From contig SFHN01000003.1 in the NCBI GenBank assembly GCA_004555635.1, positions 1-24,320 on the forward strand: a stretch of DNA of 24,320 bases. Reading direction: 5' to 3'. The notes beneath the pieces are model-generated. The model was not told where the DNA came from, made no database searches, and was given only the letters and a program-made list of their open reading frames with translations. The stretch's first letter is position 1. Each line of letters begins with the position of its first letter. Positions 1 to 8,760 of this stretch are shown here, piece after piece. Source of the stretch: [Eubacterium] saphenum (GTDB lineage: Bacteria; Bacillota; Clostridia; Oscillospirales; Ruminococcaceae). The translations under genes and the position numbers were made by a program.

Positions 1-219
1 AAGTCCCATTTCCGAACCCGCCGCTTTAAGCATATCGGAAAACTCGGAAAACGGAATTGCAAGCTTCGATATCTCTATCATCATTGTCATAGCAAACAAA
101 TCCTGCATAATGGTCTGCGTAACGTCCATAACGTTTGCGCCCTGCTCTGCGCATATTCCGCTTACCTTTGCGAGAATGCCAACCATGTCCTTACCGATAA
201 CAGCAACTACTGCTCTCAT
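1..219 (-). CDS. ACT domain-containing protein, UPF0237 type (3' end beyond window)
   Basis: The leftward frame read from the ATG at 219 gives 73 residues and is still open at base 1, so the C-terminus (about 15 residues in this family) is missing. The start MRAVVAVIGKDMVGILAKVS and the later DVTQTIMQDLFAMTMMIE match the short single-ACT family (ACT_6/UPF0237), whose members are about 90 residues. ACT domains bind small ligands, often amino acids, and dimerise; the role of this stand-alone family is not established. An AGGAGGA ribosome site lies 4-10 bases upstream of the ATG and a sigma-A type promoter lies at 295-323. In many Clostridia this gene is followed by a DUF711 gene (PFL family), which would lie beyond the left edge; that is inference. 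It is divergent from the PHP operon. Confidence 0.85.
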   Translation of the reverse strand, partial: MRAVVAVIGKDMVGILAKVSGICAEQGANVMDVTQTIMQDLFAMTMMIEISKLAIPFSEFSDMLKAAGSEMGL

Positions 220-294
220 TTGTTCCTCCTGTTCTGCGGTCAAATTGTATAAAAATCCGAGCCGCAACTGTTCATTATTTATAATTTCTATTCT

Positions 295-323
295 ATTATA
301 CTAAAAATCTTTGAAAAAGTAAA
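295..323 (-). promoter_or_regulatory. Sigma-A type promoter for the ACT-domain gene
   Basis: On the minus strand TTTACT (318-323) and a perfect TATAAT (295-300) are separated by 17 bases. The transcript would start near 288 and give a leader of about 70 nt before the ATG at 219. Confidence 0.7.
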
Positions 324-442
324 TCCCATCATAGACAAAAAATAAAATTTGTGATAAAATAATAAAGAAACCCCTGCGTACAGACAGAATTATGTATATT
401 TTTTAACGAAACTTTGCAGGAGTACAAAAGCACAACGAACAA

Positions 443-450
443 AAGAAGGA
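443..450 (+). promoter_or_regulatory. Ribosome binding site that selects the TTG start at 458
   Basis: AAGAAGGA with a 7-base spacer to TTG 458. It is too close to serve TTG 452, so it decides between the two in-frame starts. Confidence 0.6.
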
Positions 451-457
451 ATTGCAT

Positions 458-1279
458 TTGAATCTTATCGACTGTCACATACATTCCACGCTTTCGCACG
501 ACGGCTGCGACGAGCCTATGCTTATGGCGCAGCGAGCCTGCGAGCTTGGCATAAAGCACTTTGCCCTCACCGACCACATCGAAATCGACAAGTTTACCGA
601 GTGGGATTTTGAGAGCGCCGTTTCGAAAGGCTACGGCGTTTTCCGTGAGATAAAGGAGCGCTTTGCGGGGAAGATGGAGGTTTACTACGGCGCGGAGCTT
701 GGTCAGCCGCTCTATAATCTCCCGCTCGCGGAGAAGATACTTGGCGCACACGATTTCGACTTCGTGCTCGGCTCGCAGCACCGCTCGAAAAGCTACCCCT
801 ACCTTAACCGCGTGCCCGACACCGACGCCGACAGAAAGCGCTGCCTTGACGAATACTTCGAGGAGGAGCTTGCTCTTGCAAAATGGGGGAATTTCTGCTC
901 GCTGTCGCACCTCACGTTTCCGCTCAGATTTCTTCAGGTGGATATAAAGGCGCCCGTGCTGAAAATCTGCCGCGAGATAGATATGTCGCCCTACGAAAGC
1001 ACGATAGACGAGATATTCCGCACGATAATAAAGCGAGGCATAGCTTTGGAGGTTAATTCCTCTGGCATACGAAAGGGACTTGGCGTGCCTATGCCGCCGC
1101 AGGAATATCTCTTGCGCTACAAGCGGCTCGGCGGGCGGCTCATAACAATCGGAAGCGACGCTCACCGCGTATCCGACGTCGGCGCGGATATCGAAATCAC
1201 AATGAATTTGCTACGCGAAATCGGCTTTTCCGAGATATGCGTATACAAATATAAAGAACCGATTTTTATCGGAATATGA
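458..1279 (+). CDS. PHP-domain phosphoesterase, histidinol-phosphatase (HisJ) family
   Basis: A 273-residue PHP-fold metal-dependent phosphoesterase. Metal-ligand motifs are visible in order: DCHIHSTLSHDG (residues 5-16), LTDHIE (37-42), GAELGQ, GSQHRSK, CSLSHLTFPLR and, near the C-terminus, GSDAHR. This pattern and length fit the HisJ family that dephosphorylates histidinol phosphate in histidine synthesis, but no other his genes are near, so the substrate is uncertain. I chose the TTG at 458: AGAAGGA (444-450) sits 7 bases upstream, whereas the in-frame TTG at 452 would be only 1 base from it. It is the first gene of the rightward operon; the next gene's ribosome site lies just after its stop. 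I found no convincing promoter in 220-457. Confidence 0.85.
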   Translation: MNLIDCHIHSTLSHDGCDEPMLMAQRACELGIKHFALTDHIEIDKFTEWDFESAVSKGYGVFREIKERFAGKMEVYYGAELGQPLYNLPLAEKILGAHDFDFVLGSQHRSKSYPYLNRVPDTDADRKRCLDEYFEEELALAKWGNFCSLSHLTFPLRFLQVDIKAPVLKICREIDMSPYESTIDEIFRTIIKRGIALEVNSSGIRKGLGVPMPPQEYLLRYKRLGGRLITIGSDAHRVSDVGADIEITMNLLREIGFSEICVYKYKEPIFIGI

Positions 1280-1293
1280 ACGGAGGAAATGTT

Positions 1294-1779
1294 ATGAACA
1301 CCACTAAGCTTCTTGACCTTCTGCGGGAAAATGCCCGCATTACAAACGCCCAGCTTGCGACAATGCTTGGCACAACGGAAGCCGCGGTCGTCGCGGAAAT
1401 CGCGCGCCTCGAAGCGGACGGGATAATTATCGGCTACTCGGCTATCATAGATGAAGAAAAGGCGGACGAAACCCGCGTTACCGCGATAATCGACCTTAAA
1501 ATAACCCCGATGAAGGACCACGGCTTTGACGACCTCGCGCATACGATTATGAAGTACGACGAGGTTGACACGGTAACGCTTCTGAGCGGTTCTTCCGACT
1601 TGTCCGTAACCATCACGGGCACAAGCCTTCGCACGGTTGCGCTTTTCGTTTCCGAGCGCCTGTCCACGCTCGAGGGCGTTCTCTCAACGACTACGCATTT
1701 CGTGCTTAGACGCTACAAGGAGAAGAAACACATCTTCGGCGAGGACAGCTCTGACGAAAGGAGTCTGGTTTCCCCGTGA
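1294..1779 (+). CDS. Lrp/AsnC family transcriptional regulator (AlaR-like)
   Basis: 161 residues. The N-terminal winged helix-turn-helix (about residues 4-55: LLDLLRENARITNAQLATML, then IARLEADGIIIGYSAIID) is followed by the RAM/ACT-like ligand domain (about 60-145), the standard Lrp/AsnC layout. Such proteins form dimers to octamers and sense amino acids. The ATG at 1294 is preceded by GGAGGAA (1282-1288); an in-frame ATG at 1276 overlaps the upstream stop but lacks a ribosome site. Its stop overlaps the GTG of the following aminotransferase by 4 bases. A regulator of this family directly before a class I aminotransferase matches the Bacillus subtilis alaR-alaT (yugG-yugH) pair, so control of alanine metabolism is a reasonable inference. 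The last 15 residues are a short polar tail beyond the RAM domain. Confidence 0.9.
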   Translation: MNTTKLLDLLRENARITNAQLATMLGTTEAAVVAEIARLEADGIIIGYSAIIDEEKADETRVTAIIDLKITPMKDHGFDDLAHTIMKYDEVDTVTLLSGSSDLSVTITGTSLRTVALFVSERLSTLEGVLSTTTHFVLRRYKEKKHIFGEDSSDERSLVSP

Positions 1780-2954
1780 TAAACTACGATAACATTATCC
1801 CCCAGCGGATTCGCGATATCCAGCCCTCGGGCATACGCAAGTTCTTCGATATCGCGCAGTCAATCGACGGGGTTATCTCCCTTTCTGTCGGCGAGCCTGA
1901 TTTCAAAACGCCGTGGGCTGCCCGCAAGGAAGCTATCCGCGTTCTCGAAAAGGGAAAAACCGCATACACCGCAAACAGCGGACTTGCAGAGCTTCGCGGG
2001 GTTATTTCCGAGTATCTTAAGGAGTCAATTCACACGGAGTATGACCCCAACAATCAGATTATCGTAACCGTCGGCGGCTCGGAGGCTATCGATATTACAA
2101 TCCGCGCGCTTGTGGAGGAGGGGGACGAGGTGCTTGTTCCCGAGCCTTCGTTCGTCTGCTACTCGCCTATCGTCAGCGTTTGCAGGGGCACGCCCGTGCC
2201 TATCGTGACAAAGCAGGGGGATAAATTCCGCCTGACAGCAGCGGCGCTCCGCGAGAAAATCACCCCGAAAACCAAGGTGCTTATCCTGCCGTTTCCGAAC
2301 AACCCGACCGGCGCGGTTATGCGCAGGCGCGACCTTGAGGAAATCGCAGAGGTACTCCGCGGCACGGACATCATTGTAATCTCCGACGAGATTTACAGCG
2401 AAATGACCTACGGAGAAGAAAAGCACGTTTCTATCGCTGAAATTGACGGAATGGCAGAGCGCACTATTGTCATCAACGGCTTTTCAAAGGCGTATGCTAT
2501 GACGGGCTGGCGGCTGGGCTATGCGGCAGGCCCGCAGCCGATTATTAAGCAGATGCTGAAGTTGCATCAATACTGCATTATGTCCAGCCCGACGGTAAGC
2601 CAGTACGCGGCAATTGTCGCTATGAAGGACTGCCGCGAGGATGTTCAGCGTATGATTGAAGAATACGATATGCGCCGCCGTCTGCTTGTGCGGGGCTTTA
2701 ACGATATGGGGCTTGAATGCTTTGAGCCGGAGGGCGCGTTTTACGTTTTCCCGTCGATAAAGTCCACGGGAATGACAAGCTCGGAGTTCTGCGAAAAGCT
2801 TATCTACTCGAAGAAGGTGGCGGTTGTGCCGGGCAACGCATTCGGCGCAAGCGGCGAGGGTTACGTCCGCGTAAGCTATGCCTACTCGCTGAAGCATTTG
2901 CAGACGGCGCTTGCCCGCATAAAGGAATTTTTAGAGGAAATCCGCGGTGAGTGA
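1776..2954 (+). CDS. Pyridoxal-phosphate aminotransferase, class I/II (AlaT-like)
   Basis: 392 residues, the normal length for fold-type I aminotransferases. Visible landmarks: SLSVGEPDF near residue 36-43, the PNNPTG motif at 175-180 whose Asn contacts PLP, ISDEIYSE (202-209) with the Asp that holds the pyridine nitrogen and the Tyr that contacts PLP, and FSKAYAMTGWRLGY with the Schiff-base lysine at 238. The group includes aspartate, alanine and aromatic aminotransferases; pairing with the upstream Lrp-type gene favours an alanine transaminase like B. subtilis AlaT, but the amino donor cannot be fixed from sequence. Start is GTG 1776, with AAGGAG 12 bases upstream and a GTGA overlap with the regulator stop. 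It overlaps ispE by 8 bases. Confidence 0.92.
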   Translation: MINYDNIIPQRIRDIQPSGIRKFFDIAQSIDGVISLSVGEPDFKTPWAARKEAIRVLEKGKTAYTANSGLAELRGVISEYLKESIHTEYDPNNQIIVTVGGSEAIDITIRALVEEGDEVLVPEPSFVCYSPIVSVCRGTPVPIVTKQGDKFRLTAAALREKITPKTKVLILPFPNNPTGAVMRRRDLEEIAEVLRGTDIIVISDEIYSEMTYGEEKHVSIAEIDGMAERTIVINGFSKAYAMTGWRLGYAAGPQPIIKQMLKLHQYCIMSSPTVSQYAAIVAMKDCREDVQRMIEEYDMRRRLLVRGFNDMGLECFEPEGAFYVFPSIKSTGMTSSEFCEKLIYSKKVAVVPGNAFGASGEGYVRVSYAYSLKHLQTALARIKEFLEEIRGE

Positions 2955-3804
2955 CAGAATAAGCGTTATTGCCCGCGCAAAGCTTAATCTTTACCTTGAC
3001 ATAACGGGGCGGCGAAGCGACGGCTATCACCTGCTTGAAACGGTTATGCAGAGCGTTTCGCTGTCTGATACGGTACATATCGAGCTTTGCGGCAGCGGCA
3101 TTTCGGTGTCCTGCGACAATCCCGATATCCCGCAAAACGGCGGGAACATCTGCGACAAGGCGGCGCGGCTGTTTTTTGAGGAAATAAACCGTCCCCTCGG
3201 CGCAAAAATCGCGATAGAAAAGCGTATCCCGCACGGTGCGGGAATGGGCGGCGGAAGCACGGACGCGGCTGCGGTGCTTCGCGGGCTGAACGTCCTTTGC
3301 GGGCTTCCCGTTTCGGAAAAGCGGCTTTTGGAGCTTGGGCTTATGTGCGGCGCGGACGTTCCGTTTTGTATGGTGGGCGGCACGAAGCTTTGCCGCGGCA
3401 TAGGCGAGGAGATGTCCGATATCCCCGATATAGCAAACGGGTACAGCTTCCTTGTGGTTATGCCCGACTTCACCTGCCCGACAGGCGAGGCATACAGGAA
3501 GTGGGACGCTTCTCCGCTGCCTATAAGGGGAAAGCTCAATGATTTTCTCGAAGAGGGAATGGAATGCCCCGAAAATATGTATAATGTGTTTGAAACGCTT
3601 TACGCCGACAAGCGTATAGAGAAAATCCGCCGAAGGCTTCTCATCGAGGGGCGCGCAAAAGCCGCTGGGCTTACGGGCAGCGGCGCTGCGCTGTTCGGCG
3701 TTTTTCCCGACGAGGAGAGCGCGAAGCGCGCTGTAAAGCTTTTCGGCGGTTTTACGGCGGTATGCTCGCCCTGCGGCGCGGGCACTGAGATTTTGAAAGA
3801 ATGA
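2947..3804 (+). CDS. ispE: 4-diphosphocytidyl-2-C-methyl-D-erythritol kinase
   Basis: 285-residue GHMP-superfamily kinase. IspE phosphorylates the 2-hydroxyl of CDP-methylerythritol with ATP in the non-mevalonate isoprenoid pathway in the cytosol. The N-terminus ARAKLNLYLDITGRRSDGYH carries the catalytic lysine (residue 12) and the IspE-typical DGYH. The ATP loop PHGAGMGGGSTDAA lies at 95-108, GADVPF with the catalytic aspartate at 137, and the third GHMP motif LTGSGAALFGVF near the C-terminus. The start is GTG 2947, inside the end of the aminotransferase, with GAGGAA just upstream. Presence of ispE says this organism makes isoprenoids by the MEP route. No heptaprenyl or peptidoglycan-lipid gene is adjacent, but HepI lies further right at 18400. 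Confidence 0.96.
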   Translation: MSDRISVIARAKLNLYLDITGRRSDGYHLLETVMQSVSLSDTVHIELCGSGISVSCDNPDIPQNGGNICDKAARLFFEEINRPLGAKIAIEKRIPHGAGMGGGSTDAAAVLRGLNVLCGLPVSEKRLLELGLMCGADVPFCMVGGTKLCRGIGEEMSDIPDIANGYSFLVVMPDFTCPTGEAYRKWDASPLPIRGKLNDFLEEGMECPENMYNVFETLYADKRIEKIRRRLLIEGRAKAAGLTGSGAALFGVFPDEESAKRAVKLFGGFTAVCSPCGAGTEILKE

Positions 3805-3839
3805 GCAATGGCTCTTAATATATCAAGGGAGGCTTTGAA

Positions 3840-4196
3840 ATGATTACACTGAAAAATCACGTTGGGCAGATAACGATATCCCGCGACTATCTCATCTCGC
3901 TAATCGGAAACACCGTCACGAACTGCTTCGGCGTGGTTTCGATGAATGTCGCAAACACAAAGGAAACGCTTATGGCAGCCCTGCCGTTTGGCGCAAAGCG
4001 TGAGAGCGACAGGGGAATTTCCGTCAGCGCGGTAAAGGATAAGCTGTTTATCGAGCTGCACATCTCGCTGCTTTACGGCGTGAATATGAACGCGGTTGTG
4101 CGGGCGATTATCCATAAGGTTTCCTACACCGTAGAGGAAAGCACGGGAATAAAGGTTGAAAAGGTAAGCGTTTTTGTAGACGACTTAAAGGTCTGA
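3840..4196 (+). CDS. Asp23/Gls24 family envelope stress protein (YloU-like)
   Basis: 118 residues, close to the usual length of the short YloU branch of the Asp23/Gls24 family. The pattern GQITISRDYLISLIGNTVTN then FGVVSMN and a central VKDKLFIELHISLLYGVNM, ending VEKVSVFVDDLKV, is diagnostic for the fold. Asp23 of Staphylococcus aureus is a membrane-associated cell-wall stress protein; the exact role of YloU is unknown. AAGGGAGG (3825-3832) stands 7 bases before the ATG. It is directly followed by the DhaL-domain gene, the same order as yloU-yloV in B. subtilis and many other Firmicutes, so the two probably act together. Confidence 0.9.
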   Translation: MITLKNHVGQITISRDYLISLIGNTVTNCFGVVSMNVANTKETLMAALPFGAKRESDRGISVSAVKDKLFIELHISLLYGVNMNAVVRAIIHKVSYTVEESTGIKVEKVSVFVDDLKV

Positions 4197-4217
4197 AATA
4201 AGTAAGGAAGGACATTT

Positions 4218-5864
4218 TTGCAGATGAATATCACAGGAAAGCTCCTGAGGGACGCGATTATTTCGGGAGCGAACAATATCTCAAATATGCGCCGCGAGGT
4301 GGACGAGCTTAACGTTTTCCCCGTGCCCGACGGCGACACGGGCACGAATATGTCTATGACGATAAAGAACGCGCTTGCGGAGCTTAAAAACGTTCCTGAC
4401 GGGGCTACCGCGGGCGAGGTTGCAAAGCTCACCGCGTCGGCTATGCTGCGCGGCGCGCGGGGAAACTCCGGCGTTATCCTCTCGCTGCTTTTCCGCGGGC
4501 TTTCAAAGGGGCTTTCGGGCAGGGAAGAAGCAGACGCGGCGGCTTTGAGCGCAGCATTCAAGCTGGGCGTTGACGCGGCATACAAGAGCGTTATGAAGCC
4601 CACCGAGGGCACAATCCTGACGGTTGCGCGCGAGGGCTATGAAAACACCGTTTCTCTCGCAAAGGAAAACGGCGACGCGGCGGAGTTCCTGAAAGCGTAC
4701 ATCGACGCGGCGAACATTTCGCTCGAAAAGACCCCCGAGCTGCTTCCCGCGCTGAAAAAGGCGGGCGTTGTTGACGCGGGCGGAAAGGGCTTTATCGTTA
4801 TCCTTGAGGGAATGTACGCGGTGATAAGCGGCGGCGAGCCTGTTCTGTCCGAAGATGAGGTCAAGCCCGTAACTCCCGCAGCGGTGGCTGCGGCAGCCGC
4901 TCCCGAGGAGATTAAGTTCGCATACTGCACGGAATTTATCGTGAAGAAATCCGCAGGCGGCAAGGACGCGACCGCGCTGCGCGCTTTCCTTGAAACCATC
5001 GGCGACTGCGTTGTCGTGGTTGATGACGAGGATATCATCAAGGTTCACGTTCACTCAAATCACCCCGGCAAGGCAATTGAAGCAGGAATAAAGTTCGGCG
5101 AGCTGACGAAAATAAAGATTGAGAATATGCGCGAGCAGCACAACAATCTCATCGAAGCGGACAAGGCTGCGCAGGCAAACCGCAAGCAGCCCGTTGCTCC
5201 CGAAAAGGAAATCGGCTTTGTGGCGGTTGCCGCGGGCGCGGGTATCGAGGCGCTGTTCACTGACCTTGGCGCGGACTATGTTGTTCGCGGCGGGCAGACG
5301 ATGAACCCCTCCACCGAGGACATTCTTGAAGCTATCGGACAGACCCCCGCGCACAACGTTTTCGTCCTTCCTAACAACAAGAACATCATTATGGCGGCAG
5401 AGCAGGCGGTTTCCCTTGCCGACAGAAACGTATGCGTGCTTCAGTCAAAGACCATTCCGCAGGGCATTTCTGCGATGATGTCGTTCGACCCGTCCGCAGG
5501 CTTTGAGGAAAACCGCAGCGGAATGACCGAGGCGCTAGGCAGAGTTGCGAGCGGTCAGATTACCTACGCGGTTCGCGACAGCGAGTACGACGGTCACAAG
5601 ATAAAGCAGGGCGAAATACTCGCGATGGACAACGGAAAGATTGTCTTTACCGAAAAGGACGTCACAAAGTCGCTTGTTAAGCTCACAAAGCGCCTGATTT
5701 CTTCTTCTAGCAGCTACATCACCGTGATTTACGGCTCCGACGTATCCGACGAGGACGCTAACGCGGCTTATGAGCTTCTCCGCTCGAAGGTCAGCGACGA
5801 TATAGACATCGTGCTTGTAAACGGCGGACAGCCCGTCTACTACTATATCATTTCGGTTGAATAA
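4218..5864 (+). CDS. DhaL/DegV-associated kinase-like protein (YloV/FakA family)
   Basis: 548 residues. The N-terminal DhaL (Dak2) nucleotide domain (about 1-200) contains the Mg-binding FPVPDGDTGTNMSMTI (Asp38 and Asp40) and RGARGNSGVILS. After an alanine-rich linker near 215-230 come the middle and C-terminal FakA-type regions. In S. aureus FakA uses ATP and a FakB fatty-acid carrier to phosphorylate exogenous fatty acids for phospholipid synthesis, and YloV is its orthologue; this role is inferred here. No degV/fakB gene is in the window. The start is uncertain by two codons: TTG 4218 has AGGAAGGA 5 bases upstream, while ATG 4224 has the same site 11 bases upstream. It lies between yloU-like and recG, an order kept in many Firmicutes. 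Confidence 0.9.
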   Translation: MQMNITGKLLRDAIISGANNISNMRREVDELNVFPVPDGDTGTNMSMTIKNALAELKNVPDGATAGEVAKLTASAMLRGARGNSGVILSLLFRGLSKGLSGREEADAAALSAAFKLGVDAAYKSVMKPTEGTILTVAREGYENTVSLAKENGDAAEFLKAYIDAANISLEKTPELLPALKKAGVVDAGGKGFIVILEGMYAVISGGEPVLSEDEVKPVTPAAVAAAAAPEEIKFAYCTEFIVKKSAGGKDATALRAFLETIGDCVVVVDDEDIIKVHVHSNHPGKAIEAGIKFGELTKIKIENMREQHNNLIEADKAAQANRKQPVAPEKEIGFVAVAAGAGIEALFTDLGADYVVRGGQTMNPSTEDILEAIGQTPAHNVFVLPNNKNIIMAAEQAVSLADRNVCVLQSKTIPQGISAMMSFDPSAGFEENRSGMTEALGRVASGQITYAVRDSEYDGHKIKQGEILAMDNGKIVFTEKDVTKSLVKLTKRLISSSSSYITVIYGSDVSDEDANAAYELLRSKVSDDIDIVLVNGGQPVYYYIISVE

Positions 5865-5885
5865 CAACTCGCTTGCGGGGTGAAT

Positions 5886-7910
5886 ATGGACATAACCTAT
5901 CTAAAGGGCATAGGCCCTAAAAAGGCGGAGCTTTACCGCAAACTCGGCGTTAAGACGACGGAGGAGCTTGTAGAGCTATATCCCCGCGACTATGTGGATT
6001 TTACAGACCTTAAGACGATATCGGAGGTGCAGCCCGGAGAGAGCTGCGCCTTTCGTGCTGTTGTCGCAAGAAAAAGCGCTCCGTTCAGCACTCACGCAAA
6101 CCTAGCGATTTACAAGGCGGTGCTTTCCGACGAAACGGGGAGCATAACGGCGGTTTTCTTCAACGCAAAATATACGTTCGACAAGCTTCAGCTTTACAAA
6201 GAGTACATTTTTTTCGGAAAAATAACGGGCGATTTGCTAAATTTGCAGATTTCTTCTCCCGCGTATGTCGAGCCGTCGGAGGCGGGGCTGCTGCCTAAAT
6301 ACCCGCTTACCGCGGGGCTGTCGAACGCAATGGTCAGCGCGAATATGCGCACCGCGCTTTCTCAGACGAACAAAAGCGAAACGCTCCCGCAAAGCATTCT
6401 TGACGAATACGGGCTTATCGGCGCGGACGAGGCGCTAAAAAAAATCCACTTTCCGCGCAGCCGCGAGGAATACACCGCCGCGCGACGCAGGCTTGTGTTT
6501 GAGGAGCTGCTTACGCTGAAGCTTGGGCTTACTATGCTGAAGCGCAGGGGGCGGAACCTGAGCGGCGCGGTAATGCGGCAGGCGGATATGTCGGAGTTTT
6601 ACGCGGCGCTGCCGTTTTCGCCGACGGGGGCGCAAAGGCGCGCTGTCGAGGACTGCTGCCGCGATATGACGGGGAAAAGCCCGATGAACCGTCTGGTTCA
6701 GGGCGATGTCGGCTCGGGAAAAACGCTGGTTGCGGCGGGCGCGGCTTTTTTCGCGAGGCAAAACGGGTTTCAGACGCTGGTTATGGCGCCGACCGAGGTG
6801 CTTGCAAAGCAGCATTACAAGACCTTTAGCGAGCTGTTAAGCCCGCTTGGGGTTAAGGTTTCGCTGCTTACGGGAAGCCTTACGCCGGCTGAAAAGCGCG
6901 CGGTGCGCGCGGCTGCGGCGAGCGGGGAAACAGACGTGCTTATCGGCACGCAGGCGCTGATTGTAAAGCAAAGCTGTATGGCGAAAACGGGGCTTGTCGT
7001 GGTTGACGAGCAGCACCGCTTCGGTGTCGGGCAGCGCTCGGCGCTAGCCGAAAAGGGCGCGAACCCGCATATCCTCGCGATGTCCGCGACTCCGATACCG
7101 AGAACGCTTGCGCTTATAATGTACGGCGACCTTGACGTGTCGGTGCTTGATGAGATGCCGAAGGGCAGGCTTCCGATAAAGACCTACGCCGTGGACACGT
7201 CCTTCCGTCCGCGCATATATAACTTTATAAAAAAGCACATCGCCGCGGGGCGGCAGGCGTACATCATCTGCCCTCTTGTAGAAGCGGGCGAAGAAGCGAA
7301 AAGCGAAAAAGCGAGCGCTGTTGAATATTACAACAGCCTTGCCTGCGGCGAGTTTCGCGATATCCCGACGGGGCTTCTTTACGGAAAGATGAAGCAGGCG
7401 GACAAGGACCGTGTAATGACCGAGTTTAAGGAAAACCGCATTCATCTGCTGGTTTCCACGACGGTTATCGAGGTGGGAATTGACGTGCCGAATGCGGTGG
7501 TTATTCTGATAGAAAACGCCGAGCAGTTCGGGCTGTCGCAGCTTCATCAGCTAAGAGGCAGAGTGGGCAGGGGCAGCGAGCAGAGCTACTGCATACTTAT
7601 GACCGACAGCAAGAGCGAATACACCGCCGCGCGAACAAAAGCGATGGTGGAAACCACCGATGGCTACAAGATTGCTGACACCGACCTTATGCTTCGCGGA
7701 CCGGGAAACTTTTTCGGGCGCGAGCAGCACGGGCTTCCGCCGATGAAGGTTGCCGACCTTGCCGACGACGCAGAGGTGCTTCGCGAGGTAGAGCGCCTTT
7801 CCGAGCGGATTATCTCCGACGACCCGACGCTATCACGGGAAGAAAACGCGGGGCTGAAGGCAAATGTCGAGCGGCTTTTCGGGCAGGCGGAGGAATACGG
7901 CTTTAACTGA
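5886..7910 (+). CDS. recG: ATP-dependent DNA helicase RecG
   Basis: 674 residues, normal for RecG, which regresses stalled replication forks and moves branched DNA. The N-terminal wedge/OB region begins with the helix-hairpin-helix-like LKGIGPKKAELYRKLGV and spans to about 150. The helicase core shows Walker A GDVGSGKT (273-280), motif II DEQH (374-377), LAMSATPIPRTLAL and the motif V-VI block STTVIEVGIDVPNA to QLRGRVGRG. The C-terminal TRG-type motif region with LRGPGNFFGREQHGLP is present. I chose ATG 5886: GGGGTGA (5877-5883) is an SD-like match just upstream, while the in-frame GTG 5880 overlaps that site. It lies 21 bases after the YloV-like gene and 15 before rsmE. Confidence 0.96.
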   Translation: MDITYLKGIGPKKAELYRKLGVKTTEELVELYPRDYVDFTDLKTISEVQPGESCAFRAVVARKSAPFSTHANLAIYKAVLSDETGSITAVFFNAKYTFDKLQLYKEYIFFGKITGDLLNLQISSPAYVEPSEAGLLPKYPLTAGLSNAMVSANMRTALSQTNKSETLPQSILDEYGLIGADEALKKIHFPRSREEYTAARRRLVFEELLTLKLGLTMLKRRGRNLSGAVMRQADMSEFYAALPFSPTGAQRRAVEDCCRDMTGKSPMNRLVQGDVGSGKTLVAAGAAFFARQNGFQTLVMAPTEVLAKQHYKTFSELLSPLGVKVSLLTGSLTPAEKRAVRAAAASGETDVLIGTQALIVKQSCMAKTGLVVVDEQHRFGVGQRSALAEKGANPHILAMSATPIPRTLALIMYGDLDVSVLDEMPKGRLPIKTYAVDTSFRPRIYNFIKKHIAAGRQAYIICPLVEAGEEAKSEKASAVEYYNSLACGEFRDIPTGLLYGKMKQADKDRVMTEFKENRIHLLVSTTVIEVGIDVPNAVVILIENAEQFGLSQLHQLRGRVGRGSEQSYCILMTDSKSEYTAARTKAMVETTDGYKIADTDLMLRGPGNFFGREQHGLPPMKVADLADDAEVLREVERLSERIISDDPTLSREENAGLKANVERLFGQAEEYGFN

Positions 7911-7925
7911 AAAAAGGAGAACACT

Positions 7926-8693
7926 ATGAACACTTTAGATGATAAAAATCTTAAGCTTGAGCGCTGGCGATATCCGAGGTTTTTTACCGAAAACATTTCG
8001 GAGCAGGCGGGCGTTGTCAGCGGCGAGGACGCAAAGCACATTTCGGTTGTGCTTCGTATGAGAGCGGGGGATATCGCGGTGCTGTGCGACGGGCGTGGTA
8101 TGGATTATCTCGCGGAGCTTGAAGAAGCGGGCAAGGACTGCTGCACATTCCGCGTGTTGGAAAGTTCTCCCAACGAGGCGGAGCCGAGCGTTCATCTAAG
8201 GCTGTTTCAGGCAATGCCGAAGGGCGACAAGATGGAGTTTATAGTGCAGAAGGCGGTTGAGTGCGGCGCGTGCGAAATCGTTCCGTTTTTTTCAAAGCGC
8301 TGCGTTTCCCGCCCCGACGAAAAGCAGCTTGCAAAGAAAACCGAGCGCTACCGCAGAATTGCGCTCGAAGCGGCAAAGCAGTGCGGGCGCGGCGTTGTCC
8401 CGACAGTGGGCGAGGCGGTGGATTTTTCCGCGCTCAAAACCCTCATCAAACCCGAAAATACGGGCATACTGTTTTATGAATGCGCGACAACCCCTCTGCG
8501 CAGCGCGGTGACGCAGTTCAAAAAGAACATCGACGTCGTTATCGGCTGCGAGGGCGGATTTGAGCTTAGCGAGGCAGAGGCGCTTTCGGCGGCGGGCTTT
8601 GCGCAGGCATCGCTCGGAAAGCGAATTTTGCGCTGCGAAACAGCTCCGATTGCCGCAATTTCCGTTTTGATGAATATGACAGGAAACCTGTGA
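7926..8693 (+). CDS. rsmE: 16S rRNA (uracil(1498)-N(3))-methyltransferase
   Basis: 255-residue RsmE. It methylates N3 of U1498 in 16S rRNA using S-adenosylmethionine. Near the N-terminus RYPRFFTENI and DAKHISVVLRMRAGD mark the PUA-like RNA-binding domain. The SPOUT trefoil-knot domain follows, with QKAVECGACEIVPFFSKRC, VIGCEGGFELSEAEAL and the terminal SLGKRILRCETAPIAAISVL, which form the cofactor site. The RFF motif is about 12 residues later than usual, so the protein has a short N-terminal extension; AAGGAGA (7914-7920) supports ATG 7926 all the same. It is the last gene of the long rightward operon; a new promoter lies 39 bases downstream. In many genomes rsmE follows prmA, which is not seen here. 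Confidence 0.94.
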   Translation: MNTLDDKNLKLERWRYPRFFTENISEQAGVVSGEDAKHISVVLRMRAGDIAVLCDGRGMDYLAELEEAGKDCCTFRVLESSPNEAEPSVHLRLFQAMPKGDKMEFIVQKAVECGACEIVPFFSKRCVSRPDEKQLAKKTERYRRIALEAAKQCGRGVVPTVGEAVDFSALKTLIKPENTGILFYECATTPLRSAVTQFKKNIDVVIGCEGGFELSEAEALSAAGFAQASLGKRILRCETAPIAAISVLMNMTGNL

Positions 8694-8731
8694 TGATTTT
8701 GTGCTGTTTTTACAAATAATAGCGGCGGCAC

Positions 8732-8760
8732 TTGAAATAATTCCCGTATTGATGTATAAT
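8732..8760 (+). promoter_or_regulatory. Near-consensus sigma-A promoter for the acidic membrane protein
   Basis: TTGAAA (8732-8737), a 17-base spacer and perfect TATAAT (8755-8760). It predicts transcription from about 8767 and an 80-nt leader before ATG 8848. Confidence 0.85.

Noticed and set aside
220..457. A rightward promoter for the PHP-led operon.
   Set aside because: TATATT at 395-400 has no acceptable -35 box at 16-18 bases; the start of this operon remains unplaced.
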